DNA of 64,000 nt, taken from contig NZ_CP033219.1 of NCBI RefSeq assembly GCF_004006175.1, positions 3,286,001 to 3,350,000 on the forward strand, given 5' to 3'. A program made the translations under genes and the position numbers. The notes beneath the pieces were generated by a model that saw only the letters and a program-made list of their open reading frames with translations, was not told the origin of the DNA and searched no databases. The DNA is from Parasedimentitalea marina (GTDB lineage: Bacteria > Pseudomonadota > Alphaproteobacteria > Rhodobacterales > Rhodobacteraceae). Of the stretch, positions 27,126-38,926 are shown one piece after another. Within the stretch, counting starts at the first letter, position 1; the number at the start of each line of letters is the position of its first letter.

Positions 27126-27635
27126 ATGTTTAAACTAAAGTCACTTTTTATCGGCGCAGCATTGGCAGGCATGGCCACAACTGTCCCAGCTGGGGATGCT
27201 CCATTTTTGCAATTTGGTGAGTCCGAAGGCTGGATCGTAATGATCGACACCGAGAAAAACTCTTGCCTGATTGAAAAATCCGATGGTCTGGGCAACGTGG
27301 TGCAGATGGGCCTGACCAAGGACCGCAGCATCGGATATGTCGGCGTGTTCACCACAGCCGAGACCGACATCAAACGCGATGACACGCAGGCGGTTCTGAT
27401 CTCGTTGGACGGCAATCTTTATGTCGGTGAGGCAAAAGGCATGCGCGGCAATATCACCAAGGGCTATTCAGGTGGCTATGTCTTGTCTGATGACCCCCAG
27501 TTTGTTGACGATCTGGCCCGCAAGCATGTCATGGAGGTCTTCCCCGAGAAGGCATATGGCTTCTCGGTCAATCTTGACGGCACCTACAAGGCCATCGAAA
27601 TGGCACGGGCTTGCAATAAAGAGCTATTGGGCTAA
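27126..27635 (+). CDS. Secreted protein, unknown function
   Basis: A 169-residue protein with a signal peptide (MFKLKSLFIGAALAGMATT, cleavage likely after VPAG). The mature part contains GWIVMIDTEKNSCLIEKS and a C-terminal MARACNKELLG, giving two Cys residues that could pair in the periplasm. Beta-strand-like alternation (GNVVQMGL, DGNLYVGEAKG) suggests a small beta-rich domain; I do not recognise the family. The start could also be the ATG at 27120. It stands alone, 260 bp before ribF. Confidence 0.72.
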   Translation: MFKLKSLFIGAALAGMATTVPAGDAPFLQFGESEGWIVMIDTEKNSCLIEKSDGLGNVVQMGLTKDRSIGYVGVFTTAETDIKRDDTQAVLISLDGNLYVGEAKGMRGNITKGYSGGYVLSDDPQFVDDLARKHVMEVFPEKAYGFSVNLDGTYKAIEMARACNKELLG

Positions 27636-27894
27636 GCCCAAAGGGCGGGCATTACGCTCGAAACACCAACAGTTTGACCCACCGCCCCAATGGACTTTGG
27701 TGCGGTGGTTTTGAGGTCAAAGAATGGCCTGACCGCTGTCAAAGCGCTGATCTGGCGGCACCCTCATTTGTGAATATCAGAACGAGGCATTGTGCCACCT
27801 GAGGCGATACAAATGCACAGCGTGATCAAAGCTGACGGCCCTGCCCTGAAACACGCCGCTTGAACAGACTGACCACTGCAGGTACGGATGCCAA

Positions 27895-28827
27895 ATGCGC
27901 ATCATCCGAGACTATCAGTTTGTAGAACCCCAAGACCGCGGCGCCAGCGTTGCGATTGGCAATTTTGACGGCGTCCATCGCGGCCACCAGTCGGTCATCG
28001 ATCTGGCCCGGCAAGCGGCCCCTGACGCTCCACTTGGGGTGATGACCTTTGAGCCCCATCCGCGGGAATACTTCGCCCCCGAAGCCCAACCGTTTCGGTT
28101 GATGTCGCCCGAGGCCCGCGCCTCGCGGTTAGACAAACTTGGCGTAAAGCGACTGTACCAGCTGAACTTCAACGCAGCACTATCCGGGCTAACCCCCGAA
28201 GAATTTGCTCGCGACGTGATCGCCGAGGGCCTGGGCCTAGCCCATGTAGTGGTTGGCGCAGATTTCTGCTTTGGCAAGGGCCGCAGCGGCTCGCCGCAGG
28301 ATCTGCAGCGCTTTGGTGATCAATATGGTTTTGGTGTGACCATTGCTCCGCTGATGGAGTATTCTGATCATACCGTATCCTCGACGGCGATCCGCGCTGC
28401 GCTAAGCGAGGGCCGCCCCCGCGATGCCGCCGCAATGCTCAGCCATTGGCACCGGATCGAAGGCGAGGTCATTGGCGGCGAACAGCGTGGCCGAGAGCTG
28501 GGCTTTCCCACAGCTAATATGTCGATTGACGGGCTGCATCCGCCCGCCTTTGGCGTTTATGCGGTCTTGGTGGACGTGTTGGATGGCCCCCATGCGGGTA
28601 GCTATCACGGCGCGGCCTCCATGGGCGTCCGCCCAATGTTTGACGGCGATCACCCTAATCTGGAGACTTTCATTTTTGATTTTTCCGGTGATCTGTATGG
28701 GACAACGCTGTCAGTGGGATTGGTTGCCTACTTGCGACCTGAAATGAAATTTGACGGGCTGGAAGCATTGATCGAACAAATGGATGCGGACTGTGCTAAA
28801 GCCCGCGAGATATTGGCCAAGGCATGA
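27895..28827 (+). CDS. ribF: Bifunctional riboflavin kinase / FAD synthetase
   Basis: A 310-residue enzyme that makes FMN and then FAD from riboflavin. The N-terminal nucleotidyltransferase domain has IGNFDGVHRGHQ near residue 22 and the downstream EYSDHTVSSTAIR motif; the C-terminal flavokinase domain has GRELGFPTANM and ETFIFDFSGDLYG. Normal length. Its stop overlaps the YcgN gene start by 4 bp, so it heads a three-gene unit with ycgN-like and threonine aldolase genes. Confidence 0.96.
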   Translation: MRIIRDYQFVEPQDRGASVAIGNFDGVHRGHQSVIDLARQAAPDAPLGVMTFEPHPREYFAPEAQPFRLMSPEARASRLDKLGVKRLYQLNFNAALSGLTPEEFARDVIAEGLGLAHVVVGADFCFGKGRSGSPQDLQRFGDQYGFGVTIAPLMEYSDHTVSSTAIRAALSEGRPRDAAAMLSHWHRIEGEVIGGEQRGRELGFPTANMSIDGLHPPAFGVYAVLVDVLDGPHAGSYHGAASMGVRPMFDGDHPNLETFIFDFSGDLYGTTLSVGLVAYLRPEMKFDGLEALIEQMDADCAKAREILAKA

Positions 28828-29294
28828 CGGATGCAATCGAACGCACCGGGCTTGCCAAACAGTTCTGGGAAAAGAAGCCGCTGAACAAGCTGAACACCAA
28901 GGAGTGGGAGGCGCTTTGTGACGGCTGTGGCAAGTGCTGCCTGAACAAGCTGGAAGACGAAGACACGGGTGAGGTCGCGCTAACCCGGGTCGCCTGCCGC
29001 CTGCTCGATGATTCCAGTTGTCTGTGCGCCCAATATGACATCCGCCACAACTTTGTGCCCGAATGCATCGTGCTCAAGCCTGACAACCTGGACACCCACG
29101 CCTATTGGATGCCACAAACCTGCGCCTACCGACTGTTGTGGGAAGGCAAACCGCTGCCCGAGTGGCATCCGTTGCTGAGTGGCACGGCCGACTCTGTGCA
29201 CGCCGCCGGGGTCTCGGTCAAAGGCTGGACAGTATCCGAATTCGACACCCCCGAAGAAGACTGGGAAGATCACATTATCGAGGAACCAATCTGA
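28824..29294 (+). CDS. YcgN family cysteine-cluster protein
   Basis: A 156-residue protein of the UPF0260/YcgN family. The metal-binding cysteine cluster CDGCGKCC is at residues 32-39, with further Cys in LCAQYD, PECIVL and QTCAYRLL, the family pattern for binding zinc or an iron-sulfur cluster. No biochemical role is established. It overlaps ribF by 4 bp (ATGA) and the threonine aldolase gene by 1 bp (TGATG), so translation is likely coupled through all three. Confidence 0.93.
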   Translation: MTDAIERTGLAKQFWEKKPLNKLNTKEWEALCDGCGKCCLNKLEDEDTGEVALTRVACRLLDDSSCLCAQYDIRHNFVPECIVLKPDNLDTHAYWMPQTCAYRLLWEGKPLPEWHPLLSGTADSVHAAGVSVKGWTVSEFDTPEEDWEDHIIEEPI

Positions 29295-30328
29295 TGTTTT
29301 TTGCCTCTGACAATTCTGGCCCCGTTCACCCGCAGGTTTTGCAGGCGTTGACGCAGGCAAACTCTGGCTACGCAATGGGCTATGGTGCCGATGCCCAAAT
29401 GGATGCATTGCGTGATACAGTTCGCACTGTATTTGAGGCCCCCGAGGCGGCGGTCTTTCTGGTTGCCACCGGCACCGCAGCCAATGCGCTGGCGCTGGCG
29501 ACCCTGAGCCAGCCCTATCAGACCGTGTTCTGTTCGGATGTAGCCCATATCCATGAGGATGAGTGCAACGCGCCCGAATTTTATTCGGGAGGGGCCAAAC
29601 TGACGCTGGTGCCTTGCGGTGACAAGATGTCTCCGCAGGCCCTGTGCCTGGCGATTGAAGGCGAAGAAACCCGAGGCGTGCATGGACCACAACGCGGCCC
29701 AGTGGCAATCAGTCAGGTCACTGAACGCGGCTCGGTCTATTCGTTGGAAGAATTGCGGGCGTTAACAGCCGTTGCAGGTGAATTTGACCTGCCGGTGCAC
29801 CTGGATGGCGCGCGTTTTGCCAATGCCATGGTAGCGCTGGGTTGCACTCCGGCTGAAATGAGTTGGAAGGCGGGCATTGATGCGGTCAGCTTTGGCGGCA
29901 CCAAGAACGGCTGCATGGGCGTCGAGGCAGTAATCTTTTTTGATCCAAAACATGCCTGGGAATTTGAGCTGCGCCGCAAACGCGGGGCGCATCTGTTTTC
30001 CAAAAACCGTTTTTTGGCTGCACAGATGCTGGCCTATTTGCAGGACGATTTGTGGCTGGACAACGCCCGTAAGGCCAATGCCAACAGTGCCTATTTAGGT
30101 GAAGGTTTGCACCAGGCCGGAGCCGAATTTCTGCACAAGCCTCAGGCCAACATGATTTTTGCCTCCCTGCCCCGCGCCAGTCACCAGCGCGCCTTTGATG
30201 CGGGTGCGTCTTATCACCTGTGGGATGGGCCGTTGGCGGGTCAAGGTGATGAAATGGTTGGCGCACGTTTCGTTTGTGACTGGTCGATCAGTACAGCTCA
30301 GATTGACGAATTTCTGGCGTTGATTTGA
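29294..30328 (+). CDS. ltaE: Low-specificity L-threonine aldolase
   Basis: A 344-residue PLP enzyme of the beta-eliminating lyase / threonine aldolase family that cleaves threonine and allo-threonine to glycine and acetaldehyde. The cofactor-binding Lys is K204 in SFGGTKNGCMG, and HLDGARFANA near 169 supplies the Asp contacting the pyridine ring. The ATG at 29294 shares a base with the YcgN stop; a much longer reading from 29105 is not plausible. Rhodobacteraceae threonine aldolases of this length are common. A dispersed repeat follows its stop. Confidence 0.93.
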   Translation: MFFASDNSGPVHPQVLQALTQANSGYAMGYGADAQMDALRDTVRTVFEAPEAAVFLVATGTAANALALATLSQPYQTVFCSDVAHIHEDECNAPEFYSGGAKLTLVPCGDKMSPQALCLAIEGEETRGVHGPQRGPVAISQVTERGSVYSLEELRALTAVAGEFDLPVHLDGARFANAMVALGCTPAEMSWKAGIDAVSFGGTKNGCMGVEAVIFFDPKHAWEFELRRKRGAHLFSKNRFLAAQMLAYLQDDLWLDNARKANANSAYLGEGLHQAGAEFLHKPQANMIFASLPRASHQRAFDAGASYHLWDGPLAGQGDEMVGARFVCDWSISTAQIDEFLALI

Positions 30329-30342
30329 TAGCCAGACGGGAA

Positions 30343-30392
30343 TGGGGGCCAGCCCCCAAACCCCCGGGATATTTTAGGCCAGATGAAATATG
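30343..30392. repeat. Dispersed CCCCCGGGATATTTT repeat, copy 1
   Basis: GGGGGCCAGCCCCC forms a short hairpin, then ACCCCCGGGATATTTT and GGCCAGATGAA follow. The 50-bp unit is nearly identical to the one at 54526-54575, and both sit within 25 bp of a gene's stop codon. Repeats of this type are widespread behind genes in Rhodobacteraceae. Confidence 0.75.
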
Positions 30393-30438
30393 GATCCTGT
30401 TGGGGCGGCGCAGATCAAATCTGCTCAATTCTAGACTG

Positions 30439-31242
30439 CTATGTATTCCAAAATTTTCTTAATGCTGCGGCAACTTCTGCAGGGTGAGAAATCGGCACCA
30501 TGTGACCTGCCCCCTCAATCACCGCGAGACTCGCATTCGGCAGATGCTGAAGAAGACCCGCATTAACCGCTGATATCACCGGGTTTGTATCCGCGCCATG
30601 CAATAGCAATGTCGCCATGACCAGGCCATCCGCCCCTCCCGGAGCCAGCAGGCCTGTTCGATCCGTCAGGATCGCCGGATCACAAGCTGGCACGATCTCG
30701 ATAGCCCGCACCATTGCAGCACGTGTGGTTTCAGGCAGGTCTGGCCATTTCGGCGCACCCGAGCTCCACATCCGGTTGAACAAGCGGGCCGCCACCATTG
30801 GCTCGCCGGCCTTTAAAGCATCGGTAAAGGGACGGTTCTGCTCCTTGAGGTCGAACAGTAAGCTGGCATTTTTAGCTGCTGCGAAAAAAACCGGCTCGAT
30901 CAACGTCAGGCTACGTACCAACTCAGGCCGTCGGAGCGCCATTTGTAGCGCCACCGTCGCCCCAAAAGAGTGCCCAATCAGATCCATCGGCTGCGTTAAC
31001 AGCGACTGACCGGCCGCAACATTTCGATCCTGGAAATCACCCCGTTGGTCCCAATTCGGACTGCGGCCGTGGTGCAGCATGTCAAATGCCGTGACAGTCA
31101 CCTCGTCCGACAATTCCGTGGCCAGGCCCCTCCACGTTCCTGAATGCGCCAGTGAACAATGTACGGCCAGCACTTGCCTCTGGCCCTTTCCGAAACTTCG
31201 ACTGAAAACGGGTTGCGGCACTAGGCTGGCGGGCTTGTTCAT
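30439..31242 (-). CDS. Alpha/beta hydrolase
   Basis: A 267-residue cytoplasmic alpha/beta-hydrolase. The nucleophile elbow is LIGHSFGATVAL (Ser at about 92), the oxyanion region is AVHCSLAHSGTW, and the likely catalytic Asp and His are in LLLHGADTNPVI and EGAGHMVPISHP. There is no signal peptide. The substrate is unknown. Its start overlaps the stop of the upstream DsbA-like isomerase gene by 4 bp, so the two are co-translated, perhaps in aromatic or thiol-conjugate breakdown (inference). Confidence 0.9.
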   Translation of the reverse strand: MNKPASLVPQPVFSRSFGKGQRQVLAVHCSLAHSGTWRGLATELSDEVTVTAFDMLHHGRSPNWDQRGDFQDRNVAAGQSLLTQPMDLIGHSFGATVALQMALRRPELVRSLTLIEPVFFAAAKNASLLFDLKEQNRPFTDALKAGEPMVAARLFNRMWSSGAPKWPDLPETTRAAMVRAIEIVPACDPAILTDRTGLLAPGGADGLVMATLLLHGADTNPVISAVNAGLLQHLPNASLAVIEGAGHMVPISHPAEVAAALRKFWNT

Positions 31243-31841
31243 TCCGCGGGTGCCGCTAGGTGCAGATCCAAGTCCTCAAGGCGGTCCTGCCCCCAAAACT
31301 TTGCCCCATCAGAGGTGATATAAAACGGTGCGCCAAACACCCCTTCACTGACTGCGTCCTCAAGGTTTTGCACATAGGTTTCGGCGCCGGTAAGCAATCC
31401 GCTGTCCGCCAGCGCAGGGTCGAAACCGGCACTTTTGAGACAGTCGCGGATCACGTCATCCTCGGCAATGTTCTTGTCTTCAGCCCAGACCGCGCGGGTG
31501 AACGCATGATGCAGTTTCCCCAGGTCCCCACCGCCTGCATTCTGGGCCGCTATAATAGCATAAGACGACGGCGCCGGGTTGGTGGGCCAAAAGGCTGGCT
31601 TTAGGTTCAAGGGCAAACCAAGTTTCTTAGCTTGACGCTCCAATTCAATCAGGCGGTACTCTTGGCGCGAGGGATGTCGATCCTTTGGAGGGGTGCCACC
31701 GGTTCGACCAAACATCGCCATGATATCAAGCGGCTTGTAGATGATCTCGACGCCATGTCGGGCTGCGATCTCCTCTACGCGGGTGGCGGCGAGATAAGTA
31801 AACGGCGACAGAGTGGAAAAATAGAAACTGATCCGGGTCAT
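31239..31841 (-). CDS. 2-hydroxychromene-2-carboxylate isomerase-like (DsbA family)
   Basis: A 200-residue thioredoxin-fold protein of the kappa GST / HCCA isomerase group. The N-terminal [16 protein letters not shown] with an active-site Ser, the [20 protein letters not shown] segment and the C-terminal [19 protein letters not shown] are the family pattern. Known members use glutathione to isomerise aromatic ring-cleavage products. The ATG at 31841 follows a GGAGAAAGCC ribosome region; the reading from 31886 is less likely. It is co-transcribed with the alpha/beta hydrolase that follows. Confidence 0.88.
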   Translation of the reverse strand: MTRISFYFSTLSPFTYLAATRVEEIAARHGVEIIYKPLDIMAMFGRTGGTPPKDRHPSRQEYRLIELERQAKKLGLPLNLKPAFWPTNPAPSSYAIIAAQNAGGGDLGKLHHAFTRAVWAEDKNIAEDDVIRDCLKSAGFDPALADSGLLTGAETYVQNLEDAVSEGVFGAPFYITSDGAKFWGQDRLEDLDLHLAAPAE

Positions 31842-31949
31842 ATTGGCTTTCTCCTGCCTAAGAACTTTGCGCGACGGTACGCCCATGCTAAGCGGTGTTC
31901 AACATCACGAATCTGTCACATTGCTCAGCTGCCTGGGGATATTCAGCTT

Positions 31950-32972
31950 ATGCCGACACTAAACGAACCCAAACTCATATCTGGGAACGCAAACCCGCCT
32001 TTAGCCGAAGCCATCAGCCGCCGAATGAGCCTGCATCGCGGTGTCGATCAGGGTCTGGTTGATGCCCGCGTCGAGCGGTTCAACGACGGAGAAATCTTCG
32101 TCGAGGTCTACGAAAATGTCCGCGGCGAGGACATGTTTATCATTCAGCCGACCAGCAACCCGGCCAATGATAACCTGATGGAGCTTCTGATCATCTCGGA
32201 TGCTCTGCGCCGGTCATCTGCCCAGCGTATCACTGCGGTGATCCCATATTTTGGCTATGCTCGTCAGGATCGACGCACCAAGGCGCGCACTCCGATCACC
32301 TCTAAGCTGGTCGCAAATATGCTGGTTGAATCCGGCATCGAGCGGGTTTTGACCATGGACCTGCACGCAGCGCAGATCCAGGGCTTCTTCGACATTCCCG
32401 TCGACAACCTGTATGCCAGCCCGATCTTTGCACTGGACGTCAAACACCAGTTCAAGGACCAGATGGACGAGCTGATGGTGGTGTCACCTGACGTTGGCGG
32501 TGTTGCCCGCGCACGCGAGTTGGCCAAACGTATCAACGCACCGCTGTCGATCGTGGACAAACGCCGGGGCAAACCGGGCGAAGTGGCCGAGATGACTGTC
32601 ATTGGCGACGTCAAAGACAAGATCTGCCTGATCATCGATGACATGTGCGACACCGCCGGCACCCTGTGCAAGGCGGCGCAGATCCTGCTGGATAACGGCG
32701 CCAAGGAAGTTCATGCCTATATCACTCACGGTGTGATGAGCGGCCCAGCGGTTGAACGTGTGACCAACTCGGTTATGAAATCACTGGTGCTGACCGATTC
32801 AATCCAGCCGACTGAGGCGGTCCTGAACACACCTAACATTCGTGTTCTACCCACCGCGCCGCTGTTTACGCAGGCGATCCTGAACATCTGGCATGGTACA
32901 AGTGTGTCGTCGCTGTTTGACGACAAAACCCTGATCCCGATCTACGAGTCGCTGTATTCGAATAATATCTGA
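31950..32972 (+). CDS. prs: Ribose-phosphate pyrophosphokinase
   Basis: A 340-residue PRPP synthetase, the standard class I length, joining ribose 5-phosphate and ATP to make PRPP for purines, pyrimidines, His, Trp and NAD. The ATP and metal motifs [28 protein letters not shown] and the PRPP loop [12 protein letters not shown] are all present. The start at 31950 is chosen over much longer upstream readings that overlap the divergent DsbA-like gene. A strong terminator follows. Confidence 0.97.
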   Translation: MPTLNEPKLISGNANPPLAEAISRRMSLHRGVDQGLVDARVERFNDGEIFVEVYENVRGEDMFIIQPTSNPANDNLMELLIISDALRRSSAQRITAVIPYFGYARQDRRTKARTPITSKLVANMLVESGIERVLTMDLHAAQIQGFFDIPVDNLYASPIFALDVKHQFKDQMDELMVVSPDVGGVARARELAKRINAPLSIVDKRRGKPGEVAEMTVIGDVKDKICLIIDDMCDTAGTLCKAAQILLDNGAKEVHAYITHGVMSGPAVERVTNSVMKSLVLTDSIQPTEAVLNTPNIRVLPTAPLFTQAILNIWHGTSVSSLFDDKTLIPIYESLYSNNI

Positions 32973-32994
32973 TCTGGACTACAATCTGATCAAC

Positions 32995-33029
32995 AGCCCC
33001 GTACAGGAAACTGTGCGGGGCTTCGTTTT
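32995..33029 (+). terminator. Rho-independent terminator of prs
   Basis: AGCCCCGTACAG (32995-33006), GAAA loop, CTGTGCGGGGCT (33011-33022, one mismatch), then TTCGTTTT. Confidence 0.85.
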
Positions 33030-33084
33030 GCCGTGGTGCTGCCAAAGAACTCAACGCATCATACAGCAAGCGATCCTGCGTCTG

Positions 33085-33435
33085 CTATTCCACGTCCCAG
33101 TCATCTTCAAACGGCAGCTCACCAAATGCTGTCCACGAGGCACGCAATCGCGCGAAACGGCTGTCAGCCCAGGTGCGGAATACAATTTCAAAACCGTTGG
33201 CGGTAACGTTCTCGGCCACCAACTCAGCGCGGATGGCTGCTGTAGTATCCATGTCCCAAAGCGAAATTGCCAACTGTACGGCTGGTGGCGATGCAAAGGA
33301 TTCGTCGAACCTGACCATCTTACGCCGCTCACGCGCGCCGGAGCCCGTCCACATTGCGCCATCATTCTCAAAATCGGCAAAGACCATCACATCGCCCTGA
33401 TCAATTCCAGTGCGCGGGTTTCTTAGTCGCTTCAT
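33085..33435 (-). CDS. H-type lectin domain-like protein
   Basis: A 116-residue protein resembling the H-type lectin domain (discoidin / Helix pomatia agglutinin type): a run of beta strands with VRFDESFASPPAVQLAIS, then VTANGFEIVFRTW and RASWTAFGELPFEDD. The family binds N-acetylgalactosamine-like sugars in eukaryotes; bacterial roles are unclear. There is no signal peptide, so a secreted lectin role is doubtful. Genes like this often lie beside the ATP synthase operon in Roseobacter-group genomes, as here between prs and atpC. Confidence 0.72.
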   Translation of the reverse strand: MKRLRNPRTGIDQGDVMVFADFENDGAMWTGSGARERRKMVRFDESFASPPAVQLAISLWDMDTTAAIRAELVAENVTANGFEIVFRTWADSRFARLRASWTAFGELPFEDDWDVE

Positions 33436-33631
33436 GTCATGTCTGATCCGTTATCCCCGCTTCAACCATAGAGCATAAATTGGGCAAGAATAGGGTCGTA
33501 ACCCGATAATTTGCCCGCCCTTGATCACTGAAAGGAACGATGTGTTTTGCAGACGCAAGAGAGTGGCCTTCTACGTTTATCACGTGAGACGTCTGTATCA
33601 GAGCGACATCACACGCGCCTTGAATATACAT

Positions 33632-33662
33632 AAAAAAACCGGCCCATGATGGGGCCGGTTTT
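33632..33662 (-). terminator. Rho-independent terminator of the atp operon
   Basis: AAAACCGGCCC (33635-33645) and GGGCCGGTTTT (33652-33662) form a perfect 11-bp stem; on the minus strand it ends in seven T residues. It lies 25 bp after the atpC stop. The 33436-33686 gap holds nothing else convincing. Confidence 0.88.
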
Positions 33663-33686
33663 CACAAACAGCAAAGACATCGACCT

Positions 33687-34103
33687 TTACAGGTTGATGT
33701 GCTCACCCAGTGCTTCCATGTCCGCCAACAGCTTGGTGGCGTCATCGACCAGTGTGTGATGCTCTTCTTTGTTCTCGTGTGCCGATGCCTGAGCCGCGCG
33801 CGCGGCTTCGATCAGCTCGTCCAGATGATCTCGGGTCATCTCGGTTACCGGGATGGCCTTTTCAGCCAGAACCGACAAACCGTCAGAACCGATTTCAGCA
33901 AAACCGCCCGACACAACATAGTCCATGTTCCCTTCGGGGCTTTCGACCCGAAGAAGACCAGGACGCAGGGTGGTGATGGTTGGCGCATGCGCGGGCATTG
34001 CCGTCATGTCGCCATCCGCACCCGGAATTTGAACCGCGGTCACCTGAAGCGAAGCTAGGCTTCGCTCCGGGCTCACGAGGTCGAATTGCATGGTATCAGC
34101 CAT
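33687..34103 (-). CDS. atpC: F1 ATP synthase subunit epsilon
   Basis: A 138-residue central-stalk subunit. The N-terminal beta sandwich starts [14 protein letters not shown] and includes [22 protein letters not shown] near residue 30; a short C-terminal helical part rich in Glu and Ala follows. In alphaproteobacteria this subunit has little inhibitory role; the zeta subunit does that job. Last gene of atpHAGDC, 11 bp after atpD. Confidence 0.96.
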   Translation of the reverse strand: MADTMQFDLVSPERSLASLQVTAVQIPGADGDMTAMPAHAPTITTLRPGLLRVESPEGNMDYVVSGGFAEIGSDGLSVLAEKAIPVTEMTRDHLDELIEAARAAQASAHENKEEHHTLVDDATKLLADMEALGEHINL

Positions 34104-34114
34104 TACGACCCTCC

Positions 34115-36435
<2,321 letters not shown>

Positions 36436-36450
36436 TGCCGCGTCCCCTCC

Positions 36451-37989
36451 TTAAGCGAAATCAGCGGCGAATTCGTCCAGCGCAGCTTTGATCTTATCGG
36501 CGGCATCACCTTTGATCTTGGGATCTTCATTGGTGATGAAGTCCAGCAGATCCTGATGCTTGCCACGCAGGTGCGCCAGAAGACCAGCTTCGTAGCGGCC
36601 AACTGCGTTCACGTCGATCTTATCCAGGTAACCAGTAGTACCTGCAAAGATAACGCAGACGATTTCGGCATTGGTCAATGGCGAGTACTGAGGCTGTTTC
36701 ATCAGCTCAGTCAAACGAGCACCCCGGTTCAGCAGCTGCTGAGTAGCGGCATCCAGATCGGAACCGAACTGCGCAAAGGCAGCCATTTCACGATACTGAG
36801 CAAGTTCAAGTTTAACCGGACCAGCAACCGACTTCATGGCGTTTGTTTGTGCGGACGAACCAACACGAGACACCGACAGACCGGTGTTCACAGCAGGACG
36901 GATGCCCTGGTAGAACAGTTCGGTTTCCAGGAAGATCTGACCATCGGTGATCGAAATCACGTTGGTTGGAATAAACGCCGAAACGTCACCACCCTGGGTT
37001 TCGATGATTGGCAGCGCAGTCAGCGAACCATTGCCGTTGTCGTCGCCCAGTTTGGCCGAACGTTCCAGCAATCTGGAGTGCAGATAGAACACGTCACCTG
37101 GGTAAGCTTCACGTCCGGGCGGACGACGCAGCAGCAGCGACATCTGACGGTAGGACACAGCCTGCTTGGACAGATCATCATAGATGATCAGCGCGTGGCG
37201 GCCGTTGTCGCGGAAGAATTCAGCCATGGCTGTCGCGGCGTAGGGTGCCAGGAATTGCATCGGTGCCGGGTCGGACGCGGTTGCGGCCACAACGATGGAG
37301 TATTCCATCGCACCGGTTTCTTCCAGTTTCTTAACCAGCTGAGCAACAGTCGAACGCTTCTGGCCGATCGCTACGTATACGCAGTACAGCTTTTTGCCTT
37401 CGTCGTCGCCAGCGGCTTCGTTGTAGGATTTCTGGTTCAGGATCGCGTCCAGAGCAACGGCAGTTTTACCGGTCTGACGGTCACCAATGATCAGCTCACG
37501 CTGGCCACGACCAATTGGGATCATCGCATCAACCGACTTCAGGCCAGTTGCCATCGGTTCGTGAACCGACTTACGTGGAATGATGCCTGGCGCCTTAACG
37601 TCGGCTACGCCGCGCTCGGTGCTTTCAATTGGGCCCTTACCGTCCAGCGGGTTACCCAGACCGTCAACAACACGACCCAGCAGACCGTTACCGATTGGAA
37701 CGTCCACGATCGAGTTGGTGCGCTTGACTGTGTCGCCTTCTTTGATGTCACGGTCGGACCCAAAGATAACGATACCGACGTTGTCGCTTTCCAGGTTCAG
37801 CGCCATGCCCATGATGCCACCGGGGAATTCGACCATTTCGCCAGCCTGAACATTGTCCAGACCATAAACGCGGGCGATACCATCGCCTACGCTTAGCACA
37901 CGACCGATTTCAGCCACTTCGGCTTCTTGACCAAAGTTCTTGATCTGGTCTTTCAGGATTGCAGAAATCTCTGCAGCTTGGATACCCAT
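36451..37989 (-). CDS. atpA: F1 ATP synthase subunit alpha
   Basis: The 512-residue non-catalytic hexamer subunit. The nucleotide-binding loop [14 protein letters not shown] near residue 170 and the downstream [20 protein letters not shown] and [18 protein letters not shown] motifs (arginine finger region) are present. The start immediately abuts the atpH stop. Confidence 0.99.
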   Translation of the reverse strand: MGIQAAEISAILKDQIKNFGQEAEVAEIGRVLSVGDGIARVYGLDNVQAGEMVEFPGGIMGMALNLESDNVGIVIFGSDRDIKEGDTVKRTNSIVDVPIGNGLLGRVVDGLGNPLDGKGPIESTERGVADVKAPGIIPRKSVHEPMATGLKSVDAMIPIGRGQRELIIGDRQTGKTAVALDAILNQKSYNEAAGDDEGKKLYCVYVAIGQKRSTVAQLVKKLEETGAMEYSIVVAATASDPAPMQFLAPYAATAMAEFFRDNGRHALIIYDDLSKQAVSYRQMSLLLRRPPGREAYPGDVFYLHSRLLERSAKLGDDNGNGSLTALPIIETQGGDVSAFIPTNVISITDGQIFLETELFYQGIRPAVNTGLSVSRVGSSAQTNAMKSVAGPVKLELAQYREMAAFAQFGSDLDAATQQLLNRGARLTELMKQPQYSPLTNAEIVCVIFAGTTGYLDKIDVNAVGRYEAGLLAHLRGKHQDLLDFITNEDPKIKGDAADKIKAALDEFAADFA

Positions 37990-38556
37990 TTATCCGACCT
38001 CTTTCATTACATTCTGGAGGGAGTCGAGCTTGGAGCGGATCGAGCTATCGATCATCTTCGAGCCCACTTTGACGACAAGACCGCCGATGATGCTCTCATC
38101 GACGGTTGCATTGATGGTAACTTTTTTGCCTACGCGAGCGGACAGCGTCTTAGCCAGCTTTTCGCTTTGGGTCTTGGTCAGTGCCTTGGCCGAGGTCACA
38201 TCAGCTGTGACTTCTCCGCGAGCCTCTGCCAATTGGCTACGCAGCGCGGCAATCAGCGCTGGAAGAACAAACAGACGGCGGTTTTCAGCCATCAGCGCCA
38301 GTGCATTGCTCATCATGGGGTCGAGCCCCATTTTGGCAGCAATCGCAATGATCGCAGCGCCCTGCTCTTCGCGCGATACGAGCGGCGAAGAGATCAGATT
38401 GCGCAGTTCAGCACTGTCGTCCAGCGCCGCTTGCAAATCATTGATACTGGTTTCAAGCCCATCAAGGGCCTTATTTTCGTCTGCAATCTCAAAGATCGCA
38501 GTGGCATAGCGCGCGGCAATGCCTGCGGAAATCGAAGCTGGTTCGGACACGTCCAC
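37990..38556 (-). CDS. atpH: F1 ATP synthase subunit delta
   Basis: The 188-residue peripheral-stalk subunit linking F1 to the b subunits. It has the N-terminal helical domain (GIAARYATAIFEIADENKAL) and the conserved C-terminal VTINATVDESIIGGLVVKVGS motif. It is the first gene of the F1-only operon; F0 genes atpIBEF are not in the window, as is usual for alphaproteobacteria. Confidence 0.97.
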   Translation of the reverse strand: MDVSEPASISAGIAARYATAIFEIADENKALDGLETSINDLQAALDDSAELRNLISSPLVSREEQGAAIIAIAAKMGLDPMMSNALALMAENRRLFVLPALIAALRSQLAEARGEVTADVTSAKALTKTQSEKLAKTLSARVGKKVTINATVDESIIGGLVVKVGSKMIDSSIRSKLDSLQNVMKEVG

Positions 38557-38926
38557 CCTTCCGATACTGGCCCCGGTTAGCAGACCTTGCGGCGCGTCCG
38601 GGGGCGTGAGTCAGCCCTCCCATCACGGAAGGACGATAAAATCAGCGTGGATGTAACAGAGCCATAGCCACCAAGCAACATTAGATAACGGCAACGGCAA
38701 AAGTGCTTAATTGATATATTTCAAATACTTAACCAAAGTGCGACCCTTTGCACCCCCCTAATGGACGGAAAAAGGTAAGACTTTTGCAAGTTTTTCCGAT
38801 TCCAAGAGGTACAAAAACCAAATTCCTGCTGTGGATAACTCGGATCTGAGTTCCATATTCCGGCCAAAATGACGTTTTGCGCGCAGATGACAGCGCAAAA
38901 AGGGAATCAACCGCACCTGAGCCAAT
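38557..38926. other. Intergenic region upstream of atpHAGDC
   Basis: A 370-bp non-coding stretch between the methyltransferase gene and atpH, both on the minus strand, with an AT-rich centre (about 38690-38820). It must hold the atp promoter, but I cannot pick a convincing -35/-10 pair. One exact DnaA-box 9-mer is present at 38830-38838. No open frame or strong hairpin is evident. Confidence 0.5.

Noticed and set aside
33437-33631. A 64-residue minus-strand frame between the lectin-like gene and atpC.
   Set aside because: No ribosome site, no protein-like pattern, and it runs up to the atp operon terminator region.
36556-37896. A 446-residue plus-strand open frame opposite atpA.
   Set aside because: It is an antisense shadow of a highly conserved gene with biased codons.
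38830-38838. An exact DnaA-box 9-mer upstream of atpH, near an AT-rich stretch, as a possible replication origin.
   Set aside because: One such 9-mer is expected about every 130 kb counting both strands, no second box is nearby, and no origin-linked genes (dnaA, dnaN, hemE, parAB, gidA) are in the window.
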